Positions 19,525 through 28,920 of a DNA stretch of 64,000 nt are shown here, in pieces. A program made the position numbers and the translations under genes. Each line of letters begins with the position of its first letter. Position 1 is the first letter of the stretch. The stretch is from assembly GCF_001028665.1 (NCBI RefSeq), contig NZ_CP011504.1, positions 1,178,001 through 1,242,000 of the forward strand, in the 5' to 3' direction. Source of the stretch: Burkholderia pyrrocinia (GTDB taxonomy: Bacteria; Pseudomonadota; Gammaproteobacteria; Burkholderiales; Burkholderiaceae). Under the pieces are notes generated by a model, which made no database searches, was not told the origin of the DNA, and was given only the letters and a program-made list of their open reading frames with translations.

Positions 19525-19787
19525 ATTGGATGCGATTGTATGCAACCATTCAGACGTTTTTTGTTGTCGGGGGGGCGTCTATCGCTGCCGCAGGCTTTTA
19601 TGCGTTCTTGATAATATTTGGCGCACAAAAATTTATTGGCGTAAGCGAAATTATATCAATATTTTTCATTGGGCTACCTATTTTTCTTGCGCTGTTTGTT
19701 TTTTTTGTAAAACGATTTCCGGCGCAATTTAGGAAATCTGGTTTTCTAAGTGATGACCCCAAAAAATTTGGCCCCTGGTTCAAATGA
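19521..19787 (+). CDS. bcpI: Candidate CDI immunity protein, 2-TM membrane protein
   Basis: The product is 88 residues and starts with GTG overlapping the bcpA stop (GTGA), six bases behind a perfect AGGAGG at 19509-19514. Two hydrophobic helices are visible (about residues 11-33, FFVVGGASIAAAGFYAFLII, and 44-63, ISIFFIGLPIFLALFVFF), followed by a basic and polar tail. Position directly after the toxin tip, tight coupling and low GC make it the immunity gene candidate. Immunity to membrane-acting CDI toxins is usually provided by membrane proteins, which fits. I recognise no sequence family. The role is inferred. Confidence 0.75.
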   Translation: MNWMRLYATIQTFFVVGGASIAAAGFYAFLIIFGAQKFIGVSEIISIFFIGLPIFLALFVFFVKRFPAQFRKSGFLSDDPKKFGPWFK

Positions 19788-19869
19788 TGATCGACTTGGT
19801 GAGTTTGGGCCTGCTTATGTTTGTGCATTCGTCCGCATCGGTCGAGAACGTACTGTGACAGGAGGGGCT

Positions 19870-20169
19870 ATGCCAGGCGAGATCATAAACGGATTAATTG
19901 GTGGGTTGTTCGGGACCTTCATTGCAAAAATTCTCGGAAAATTCCGCCTATGGAAAGTATTCGTAGTGACGTTTGCGATTTTATATGGAGGAGCATTTCT
20001 AATGGGAATTGTATTGGTCGGTTTTGAAAAAGCTCTGCCAATATTTTCCGAATTGTTTGCCCCGTTTCCCTTGCTCATCTTCACAAGCCTATCGGTGAGC
20101 ACGACGTTTGTCGCATACCTTGGTCGCAGCGCTGCCAAGAAAGCCAAGGAAGATCGACCCGACACCTGA
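19870..20169 (+). CDS. Small membrane protein between immunity gene and TpsB
   Basis: The product is 99 residues, starting at the ATG at 19870, which has a very strong AGGAGG (19860-19865) four bases upstream. An in-frame ATG at 19750 would overlap the preceding gene and lacks such a site. Hydrophobic segments are INGLIGGLFGTFIAKIL, VFVVTFAILYGGAFLMGIVLV and PLLIFTSLSVSTTFVAYL, followed by a charged tail (KKAKEDRPDT). It occupies the position of bcpO in classical bcpAIOB loci but has no lipobox, so it is not the usual BcpO lipoprotein. It may be a second immunity factor, an orphan immunity gene or an accessory protein. It shares the low GC of the toxin tip. Confidence 0.7.
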   Translation: MPGEIINGLIGGLFGTFIAKILGKFRLWKVFVVTFAILYGGAFLMGIVLVGFEKALPIFSELFAPFPLLIFTSLSVSTTFVAYLGRSAAKKAKEDRPDT

Positions 20170-20201
20170 CTTAGTCCGCGATCACATATCTAGAAAAACA
20201 C

Positions 20202-21941
20202 ATGAAAACTATTCGCCGGGGAAATTCTGCTGCGGCTGCATTGCTGTTTATCGCAACTAGCGTGTCGGCGCAGGAAGCTCCGCACCTGATCATCCCGGGC
20301 AACGATCAGAAAACTCGACAGCAGGAAGAAGCGCGTGAGCGCGAACGGGCAGTCTCCGCGCCCGGGGTGCGATCGGAAGTGGTGGCGAGCGCTGAGTATC
20401 CAACACTGCCTTCGGAAACGCCCTGCTTTCGGATCGAGCGTTTCGCACTCGACGTACCCGATGCGCTACCCGCTTCCGTGAAATCGCAAGGCGCGTCGGC
20501 ATTGCCGATGGACCGCTTCGCGTTCGCGCGTGAATGGCTTGAGCACTACACCGGCCAGTGCGTTGGCAAACAGGGTCTCGACATGCTCGTCAAGGGCCTA
20601 TCGCAAGCCATCTTGGCGCGCGGGTATGTGACGACACGCGTGCTGCTGCCCGAACAGGATCTGTCAACCGGCACCCTCAGGTTTTCACTGATCCCCGGCG
20701 TAATCCGCCATGTGCGTTTTGCCGACGAGAAGCTCCGCGGCACTTGGAAAACTGCCTTTCCGACTCGCGACGGTGAGCTACTGAACCTGCGCGACCTCGA
20801 ACAGGGCCTCGAGCAGATGAAGCGCGTGACGAGCCAAGACGTGTCGATGCAGATCGTCCCGGCCGATGTGCCCGGCGAAAGCGACGTCGTGCTCGACGTG
20901 AAGCGCGGGAAGCCGTGGACGGTCGTCGCTTCGATCGACAACTCGGGCACGCGTGCGACCGGCCGGCTGCAGGGCAACCTGTCGCTCGGCATCGACAATC
21001 CCCTGGGCCTGAACGACGTCTTCAATGTCGGCGTGAGCCAGGATCTCGAGTTCGGCGACAAGCGGTTCGGCTCGCACGGCTGGAACGGGTTCTATTCGAT
21101 CCCGTGGGGCTACTGGACCGCGACGCTCTCGGCGTACACGAATACGTATTACCAGCAGATCGCCGGCGTGAACCAGACCTTCATCGCCAGTGGTAATTCG
21201 AAGACGGTCGACTTCAAGCTGAACCGTGTGCTGTCGCGTAGCCAGAACGATGTGTTCGGCGCGCAGTTCCGATTGTCGCGTCGGTTCGGCCAGAGCTTCA
21301 TCGAGGACACTGAGATTCCGCAGCAGCGCCGCAACAACACGTTCGTTGAGTTCGGCCTGACCGATCGCCACTACTTCGGCAACGCGCAATTCGACGGCAC
21401 GCTCGCGTACCGGCAGGGGATCGGCGCGTTCGGCGCGCAGGACGACACCCTGTCGGCCGACGGCGGCCCGACCTACCGCTACAAGATGGCCGTGCTCGAC
21501 GCCAACCTGTCCGTACCGTTCGCCATCGCCAACCAGCCGTTCCGCTACGTGACGACGTTCCACGGCCAGTACACGGGCAATACGCTGTACTACATCGACG
21601 ACCTGACGATCGGCAGCCGTTACACGGTGCGCGGCTTCGACGGCGAGACGATGCTGGCCGCGTCACGTGGCTTCTATTGGCGCAACGAACTGCAGGCGCC
21701 GATCGGGCAGACCGGGCAGGCGGTCTACGCCGGACTCGATTACGGGCGGGTGTGGGGCCCGCAGCCGGTCGCCCTCGTCGGCACGCAACTGGCGGGCGCG
21801 GTGATCGGCGTGAAGGGCAGCATCGCGACCCGATTGGGAGCCTATGGTTACGACCTGTTTGCCGGCACACCGATCTACAAGCCGTCCGGGTTCCCGACAG
21901 CGCGAGTAACGGTTGGTTTTCAGGTCACGGCACAGTTCTGA
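20202..21941 (+). CDS. bcpB: TpsB outer-membrane transporter of the CDI exoprotein
   Basis: This 579-residue Omp85/TpsB protein (ShlB/FhaC/HecB family) exports BcpA across the outer membrane. It has a signal peptide (AAAALLFIATSVSAQ), an N-terminal linker rich in Glu/Arg/Gln, and POTRA domains (about residues 75-240, with CFRIERFALDVPDALP and GTLRFSLIPGVIRHVRFADEKLRGTW). A 16-strand barrel follows, with the VRGF motif of loop 6 (SRYTVRGFDGETML) and a terminal strand ending FQVTAQF. The A-I-x-B order is the Burkholderia arrangement rather than the cdiBAI order of E. coli. GC returns to the genomic norm within this gene. Its stop overlaps the next start codon. Confidence 0.93.
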   Translation: MKTIRRGNSAAAALLFIATSVSAQEAPHLIIPGNDQKTRQQEEARERERAVSAPGVRSEVVASAEYPTLPSETPCFRIERFALDVPDALPASVKSQGASALPMDRFAFAREWLEHYTGQCVGKQGLDMLVKGLSQAILARGYVTTRVLLPEQDLSTGTLRFSLIPGVIRHVRFADEKLRGTWKTAFPTRDGELLNLRDLEQGLEQMKRVTSQDVSMQIVPADVPGESDVVLDVKRGKPWTVVASIDNSGTRATGRLQGNLSLGIDNPLGLNDVFNVGVSQDLEFGDKRFGSHGWNGFYSIPWGYWTATLSAYTNTYYQQIAGVNQTFIASGNSKTVDFKLNRVLSRSQNDVFGAQFRLSRRFGQSFIEDTEIPQQRRNNTFVEFGLTDRHYFGNAQFDGTLAYRQGIGAFGAQDDTLSADGGPTYRYKMAVLDANLSVPFAIANQPFRYVTTFHGQYTGNTLYYIDDLTIGSRYTVRGFDGETMLAASRGFYWRNELQAPIGQTGQAVYAGLDYGRVWGPQPVALVGTQLAGAVIGVKGSIATRLGAYGYDLFAGTPIYKPSGFPTARVTVGFQVTAQF

Positions 21942-22552
21942 TGATGAGGGCGCAATCCCATACTCGGCCCGGTGTCGTCGGAGACGACACCGGCGAGGAT
22001 CGAGAACTGACAGTCTTTCTGACCGAGCAGATCGCCACGCTGCTGTCCGAGAGCCACGAGCCGCGGCCCCGTTGTCCACGGCGCGGCGGCAGCCATATCA
22101 CGAGTGCGGGATTCAGAACACGCCCGATCGGCCGGCTGCCGATGTTCAAATGCCAGACGTGCCAGCGCTATTTCGGCCGCACCGTCGACACGCCGCTGGG
22201 CGAAAAACACCTCAAGAAGCTCGACCTGTTCGTGTCCCTGCTGTCGCAACCGATCTCATGTCTCGAAGCGGGAGAGCGGATGGGCAGCCTGTCTTCAGAT
22301 ATCGCGGAGCGCGTCACGGCCTGGCGTAGCTGGTTGCTGCGACTCGACCCGAGCGGCAGCCTGTCCTCGAGAATCCGCTTGGGTGTCACGCCAGACGAGA
22401 CGACGCCGTGTCCGTTTTGTGGCCGTGTGGGAACGGCGCAACATACGGATGGCCGCGGCTGGTCATGTGCAGGATGCGGTCGGCTGTTTTCGATGCGACG
22501 GGAGGTGATCGATCGGGACGGCCGAATGCATATCGTGGGCGAACAAACGTGA
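21941..22552 (+). CDS. Zinc-ribbon protein coupled to TpsB (DUF746-like)
   Basis: The product is 203 residues. The start ATG at 21941 overlaps the TpsB stop by one base (ATGATGA), so translation is probably coupled. The N-terminal half has a degenerate zinc ribbon (CPRRGGSH ... MFKCQTCQRYFGRT) resembling the DNA-binding knuckle of IS1-type InsA, with the first CxxC reduced to one Cys. The C-terminal half has an intact ribbon (CPFCGRVGTAQHTDGRGWSCAGCGRLFS). A helical, Arg-rich middle links them. It resembles proteins annotated DUF746 in Burkholderia. No catalytic domain is visible. A role as a DNA-binding regulator or transposon relic is possible. Confidence 0.7.
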   Translation: MMRAQSHTRPGVVGDDTGEDRELTVFLTEQIATLLSESHEPRPRCPRRGGSHITSAGFRTRPIGRLPMFKCQTCQRYFGRTVDTPLGEKHLKKLDLFVSLLSQPISCLEAGERMGSLSSDIAERVTAWRSWLLRLDPSGSLSSRIRLGVTPDETTPCPFCGRVGTAQHTDGRGWSCAGCGRLFSMRREVIDRDGRMHIVGEQT

Positions 22553-22654
22553 GCTATCTGAACACTTGATACCCTACGAACTGCACGACGGAAGTGTTTC
22601 GATCGACGAAAGGGCAAAGCTTTCCCCCAGGCGTCCAGGATTCCAGCCACCGCA

Positions 22655-23605
22655 TCACAGCGCGACGCCATAAACCTCGCGCGCAGCCGCCCGGATCGCA
22701 TCGGCCATCACCGTGACGGCCGGCGAATGCAGCCGGTCGGTGCGCGTGATGATCCCGAAATCGTCCATCCGGCAATCCATCTCCAGCGGCAGCACCGTGA
22801 CGATCCCGTGTCGCGCGTAGTAGCGCGCGACGTCTTCCGCGAGCACCGCGATCATGTCGCTCTGTTCGAGCAGTTGCGTGATGAACAGCAGCGCGGACGT
22901 CTCGACGAGGTTCGCGGGCGGCGCGAGGCTCGCGCGCTGGAACACGAGCTCGAAGCGATGGCGCAGCACGCTGCCGGCCGGCGGCACGACCCATGCGGCG
23001 CGCTGCACGTCGGCGAGCGACAGCGGCGCGTGCGCGAGCAGCGGATGGCCGGGCCGCACGACCGCGGCCACCGTTTCGCCGGTCAGCGGTTCGTAGCGCA
23101 GCCGCAGCTTGTCGTGTTCGGCGGAGAGCCGGCCGAGCACGATGTCGATCTTGTCCTGCGCGAGATGTTCGAGCAGCACGTTGCTGGTGTCGATCTCGAC
23201 CGAAACATGCAGGCCCGCATGCGTGCCCTTCACGGCGGCGACTGCCGGCGGCACGAGCCGCAGGCCCGGCGACGTGATCGCGCCCACCGCCACATGCCCG
23301 AGATGGCCGGCCTTCAGCGCGGCCAGTTCCTCGTGCGCCTGGTCGAGACTGCCGAGCGCCGCGCGCGCGTGGCGGATCAGCGCGTCGCCGTACAGCGTCG
23401 GCCGCATCCCGCGCGGCAGGCGCTCGAACAGCACCGCGCCGATCGACTCCTCGAGTTCGCGCAGCAGCTTCGACGCGGCCGGCTGCGTCATGTTCAGCGC
23501 GGCCGCCGCGCGATGAATGCTGCCTTCGTCGGCGAGCGCGACGACCAGCAGGAGTTGGCGGGTTTTCAGGCGGCTGCGGTTGCCCCACGGGCTGGCGTCA
23601 GTCAT
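22655..23605 (-). CDS. LysR-family regulator of the sugar oxidation cluster
   Basis: This 316-residue LTTR has an N-terminal HTH (LKTRQLLLVVALADEGSIHRAAAALNMTQPAASKLLRELEESIGAVLFERLPRGMRPT) and a two-lobed effector domain. It is divergent from the dehydratase gene 115 bp away. Regulators of this type (GbpR-like) control arabinose/galactose/fucose uptake genes in other proteobacteria, and the context here agrees. The intergenic region contains a pair of CGATATCG palindromes, 15 to 34 bp upstream of its start. The inducer is unknown. Confidence 0.88.
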   Translation of the reverse strand: MTDASPWGNRSRLKTRQLLLVVALADEGSIHRAAAALNMTQPAASKLLRELEESIGAVLFERLPRGMRPTLYGDALIRHARAALGSLDQAHEELAALKAGHLGHVAVGAITSPGLRLVPPAVAAVKGTHAGLHVSVEIDTSNVLLEHLAQDKIDIVLGRLSAEHDKLRLRYEPLTGETVAAVVRPGHPLLAHAPLSLADVQRAAWVVPPAGSVLRHRFELVFQRASLAPPANLVETSALLFITQLLEQSDMIAVLAEDVARYYARHGIVTVLPLEMDCRMDDFGIITRTDRLHSPAVTVMADAIRAAAREVYGVAL

Positions 23606-23620
23606 CGTACGGGTTTATAT

Positions 23621-23640
23621 CGATATCGGAATCGATATCG
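23621..23640. promoter_or_regulatory. Paired CGATATCG operator in the LysR/dehydratase gap
   Basis: Two CGATATCG palindromes lie at 23621-23628 and 23633-23640, separated by GAAT. With flanking AT each also forms a direct repeat ATCGATATCG with a 12-bp period. The element starts 15 bp upstream of the LysR start and about 80 bp before the dehydratase. It is a likely LysR-binding site. Confidence 0.55.
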
Positions 23641-23719
23641 TAATCGCCTAAAACGTCATTAGCGAGTTATCAAAATTCTGCCTAGACTGCGCCGGTATCC
23701 CGTCACCACAGGACTGACG

Positions 23720-25471
23720 ATGTCGGCAACAAAACCCAGGCTGCGCTCCACCCAATGGTTCGGCACGAACGACAAGAACGGCTTCATGTACCGAAGCTGG
23801 ATGAAGAACCAGGGCATCCCCGATCACGAGTTCGACGGCAGGCCGGTCATCGGCATCTGCAACACGTGGTCTGAACTGACGCCGTGCAACGCGCACTTCC
23901 GCAAGCTCGCCGAGCACGTGAAGCGCGGAATTTCCGAAGCGGGCGGTTTCCCGGTCGAGTTCCCTGTGTTCTCGAACGGCGAATCGAACCTGCGGCCGTC
24001 GGCGATGCTCACGCGCAACCTCGCGTCGATGGACGTCGAGGAGGCGATCCGCGGCAACCCGATCGATGCGGTCGTGCTGCTTGCCGGCTGCGACAAGACG
24101 ACGCCCGCGCTGCTGATGGGCGCGGCGAGCTGCGACGTGCCGGCGATCGTCGTGTCGGGCGGGCCGATGCTGAACGGCAAGCTCGAAGGCAAGAACATCG
24201 GTTCGGGCACGGCCGTGTGGCAATTGCACGAAGCGCTGAAGGCCGGCGAGATCGACGTGCATCACTTCCTGTCGGCCGAAGCCGGCATGTCGCGCTCGGC
24301 CGGCACCTGCAACACGATGGGCACCGCGTCGACGATGGCGTGCATGGCCGAGGCGCTCGGCGTCACGCTGCCGCACAACGCGGCGATTCCGGCCGTCGAT
24401 TCGCGCCGCTACGTGCTCGCGCACATGTCGGGCATCCGCATCGTCGAGATGGCGCTCGAAGGGCTCGTGCTGTCGAAGGTGCTGACGCGCGCCGCGTTCG
24501 AGAACGCGATCCGCGCGAACGCGGCGATCGGCGGCTCGACGAACGCGGTGATTCACCTGAAGGCGATCGCGGGCCGCATCGGCGTGCCGCTCGAACTCGA
24601 GGACTGGATGCGCATCGGCCGCGACACGCCGACGATCGTCGACCTGATGCCGTCGGGCCGCTTCCTGATGGAGGAGTTCTATTACGCGGGCGGCTTGCCG
24701 GCCGTGCTGCGCCGGCTCGGCGAAGGCGGGCTGCTGCCGAACCCCGACGCATTGACGGTCAACGGCAAATCGCTGTGGGACAACGTGCGCGAAGCGCCGA
24801 ACTACGACGACGAGGTGATCCGCCCGCTCGACCGGCCGCTGATCGCGGACGGCAGCATCCGCATCCTGCGCGGCAATCTCGCGCCGCGCGGCGCGGTGCT
24901 GAAGCCGTCGGCGGCGAGCCCCGAGCTGCTGAAGCATCGCGGCCGTGCGGTGGTGTTCGAGAACCTCGAACACTACAAGGCCACGATCAACGACGAAGCG
25001 CTCGATGTCGACGCGAGCTCCGTGCTGGTACTGAAGAACTGCGGGCCGCGCGGTTATCCGGGGATGGCCGAGGTCGGCAACATGGGGCTGCCGCCGAAGC
25101 TGCTGCGCCAGGGCGTGAAGGACATGGTGCGGATTTCCGACGCGCGGATGAGCGGCACCGCTTACGGCACGGTCGTGCTGCACGTCGCGCCGGAGGCCGC
25201 CGCCGGCGGGCCGCTCGCGGCGGTGCGCAACGGCGACTGGATCGAGCTCGACTGCGACGCCGGCACGCTGCATCTCGACATCGCGGATGACGAACTGCAG
25301 CGCCGCCTGTCGGATGTCGATCCGACCGCGGCGCCGGGCGTGGCCGGCCAGCTCGGCAAGGGCGGCTACGCGCGGCTGTACATCGATCACGTGCTGCAGG
25401 CCGACGAGGGGTGCGACCTCGACTTCCTGGTCGGCATGCGCGGCGCGGACGTGCCGAGCCATTCGCATTGA
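23720..25471 (+). CDS. IlvD/Edd-family sugar-acid dehydratase (arabinonate type)
   Basis: This enzyme dehydrates an aldonic acid to the 2-keto-3-deoxy acid, most likely L-arabinonate here. The 583-residue length matches pentonate dehydratases of the IlvD/Edd family. The cluster-binding cysteines appear as Cys56 (SELTPCN), Cys124 (AGCDKTTPA) and Cys197 (AGTCNTMGTAS), which are characteristic of the iron-sulfur dehydratases, and the N-terminal RSxxWF segment is typical of the sugar-acid branch. It is the first gene of the plus-strand cluster. Biosynthetic dihydroxy-acid dehydratase is less likely given the neighbours. D-galactonate or D-fuconate are alternative substrates. Confidence 0.88.
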   Translation: MSATKPRLRSTQWFGTNDKNGFMYRSWMKNQGIPDHEFDGRPVIGICNTWSELTPCNAHFRKLAEHVKRGISEAGGFPVEFPVFSNGESNLRPSAMLTRNLASMDVEEAIRGNPIDAVVLLAGCDKTTPALLMGAASCDVPAIVVSGGPMLNGKLEGKNIGSGTAVWQLHEALKAGEIDVHHFLSAEAGMSRSAGTCNTMGTASTMACMAEALGVTLPHNAAIPAVDSRRYVLAHMSGIRIVEMALEGLVLSKVLTRAAFENAIRANAAIGGSTNAVIHLKAIAGRIGVPLELEDWMRIGRDTPTIVDLMPSGRFLMEEFYYAGGLPAVLRRLGEGGLLPNPDALTVNGKSLWDNVREAPNYDDEVIRPLDRPLIADGSIRILRGNLAPRGAVLKPSAASPELLKHRGRAVVFENLEHYKATINDEALDVDASSVLVLKNCGPRGYPGMAEVGNMGLPPKLLRQGVKDMVRISDARMSGTAYGTVVLHVAPEAAAGGPLAAVRNGDWIELDCDAGTLHLDIADDELQRRLSDVDPTAAPGVAGQLGKGGYARLYIDHVLQADEGCDLDFLVGMRGADVPSHSH

Positions 25472-25550
25472 TCGGCGTGCGCGAAACGACGCACAGGTGA
25501 AGCAGGGCAGACCGGCGACGACGCCGGCGCAGCCCACCCATGGAGACACG

Positions 25551-26912
25551 ATGACGACGACGCAGCACCCGTCCGCGACACCGGCCGCGGCTGAATCCGG
25601 CCCGTCGGCTGCCGTCGACGAACGGCAGTTGATGCGCACGCTCACGCGCAGGCTGGTGCCGTTTCTCGCGTTGATCTACGTGGTGGCCTATGTCGACCGC
25701 ACGGTCGTCGGTTTCGCGAAGCTGCACATGAACGCGGCCGTCGGTCTGAGCGACGCCGCGTACGGGCTCGGCGCGGGCCTGTTCTTCATCGGCTATTTCC
25801 TGTGCGAGGTGCCGAGCAATCTCGCGCTCGGCCGCTTCGGCGCGCGCGTGTGGTTCGCACGCATTCTCGCGACGTGGGGCGTGATCACGATGGCGATGGC
25901 GCTCGTGCAGGGGCCGACCAGCTTCTACGTGCTGCGCTTCCTGCTCGGCGCGGCCGAAGCCGGCCTGTATCCGGGCATCCTGTATTTCCTCACGCAGTGG
26001 TTTCCGATGCGCGGCCGCGCGCGCGTGATCGGGCTGCTCGTGCTCGCGCAGCCGATCGCCGGCATCGTGACGGGGCCGCTCGCGGGTTGGCTGCTGTCGA
26101 CGCACGGGCTGTTCGGGTTGTCGAACTGGCAGACGCTGTTCGTCGTCAGCGGCCTGCCGGCCGTGCTGCTCGTGTGGCCGACGCTGCGGCTGCTGCCCGA
26201 ATCGCCGGACCGCGCGCGCTGGCTGAACGACGACGAGCGGCGCTGGATCGCGCGCCAGCTCGCCGCCGATCGCGACACGTATCGCCCCGACGCGCACCGC
26301 AAACCGCTCGCCACGCTGGCCGACCGGCGCGTGCTGCTGCTCGCGGCGCTGTTCCTGCCGTTCCCGCTGTGCATCTACGGGCTGTCGCTGTGGCTGCCGA
26401 CGATCATTCACGCGTTCGGCGCGGGCGACACGGCCACCGGCCTGCTGTCCGCCGTGCCGTACCTGTTCGCGGTGGTCGGGCTGCTGGTCGTGCCGCGTCA
26501 TTCGGATCGCACGCGTGAACGCTACTGGCACATCGTCGTCGTGTCGGCCGCCGCGGCGCTGACGATGGCCGCGAGCGCATGGGCGCGGCAGCCCGCGCTG
26601 CAGTTCCTGTTCATCTGCCTCACCGCGTTTTCGCTTTACTCGATCCAGGCCGTCGTATGGGCGCTGCCCGGCGAGTTCCTGACCGGGACGAGCGCGGCGG
26701 TCGGCATCGCCGCGATCAATTCGCTCGCGAATCTCGGCGGTTATGTCGGGCCGTACGGCATCGGCCTGATCAAGCAGGCGACCGGCAGCCTCGCGGCCGG
26801 CCTGTATTTCCTCGCGGCGACGCTGCTGTTCGCGGTGCTGATCACGTTCGTGGTCCGCGCGACGCTGCGCACGCCGCAGCCGGCCGCGGGCGCGCTCGCC
26901 CGCGAATCCTGA
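25551..26912 (+). CDS. MFS transporter, anion:cation symporter type
   Basis: The protein is 453 residues, with start ATG at 25551 behind GGAG. Twelve hydrophobic spans are discernible. The loop-2 region (RFGARVWFARILATWG) and the YIVAYxDR-like first-helix motif (LIYVVAYVDRTVVGFAKL) match the ACS family (tartrate, galactonate and phthalate carriers). It sits between the dehydratase and the aldolase-like gene, so it probably imports an aldonate or other sugar acid made outside the cell. This complements the AraFGH importer for the free sugar. The substrate is inferred. Confidence 0.87.
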   Translation: MTTTQHPSATPAAAESGPSAAVDERQLMRTLTRRLVPFLALIYVVAYVDRTVVGFAKLHMNAAVGLSDAAYGLGAGLFFIGYFLCEVPSNLALGRFGARVWFARILATWGVITMAMALVQGPTSFYVLRFLLGAAEAGLYPGILYFLTQWFPMRGRARVIGLLVLAQPIAGIVTGPLAGWLLSTHGLFGLSNWQTLFVVSGLPAVLLVWPTLRLLPESPDRARWLNDDERRWIARQLAADRDTYRPDAHRKPLATLADRRVLLLAALFLPFPLCIYGLSLWLPTIIHAFGAGDTATGLLSAVPYLFAVVGLLVVPRHSDRTRERYWHIVVVSAAAALTMAASAWARQPALQFLFICLTAFSLYSIQAVVWALPGEFLTGTSAAVGIAAINSLANLGGYVGPYGIGLIKQATGSLAAGLYFLAATLLFAVLITFVVRATLRTPQPAAGALARES

Positions 26913-26962
26913 ACGCATTGTTTCCCGGCTGAACGCCGATTCGACCGACGCAGGACCGAACC

Positions 26963-28847
<1,885 letters not shown>

Positions 28848-28920
28848 ATGTGCCGGCGCGCTTCGCCGCGACCGCGCACGATGAATGATGAAGACCCAAG
28901 TCGATACTAGGAGACACCAC

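Noticed and set aside
19526..19732. A 68-codon frame inside the immunity gene and an ATG at 19750 for the next gene
   Set aside because: The GTG at 19521 has a perfect ribosome site and gives a clean membrane protein. The ATG at 19750 overlaps that gene, while the ATG at 19870 has a far better ribosome site.
21941..22552. An intact insertion sequence next to the CDI transporter gene
   Set aside because: Only a zinc-ribbon protein resembling InsA is present. No catalytic transposase domain, terminal inverted repeats or target-site duplication could be found around it.
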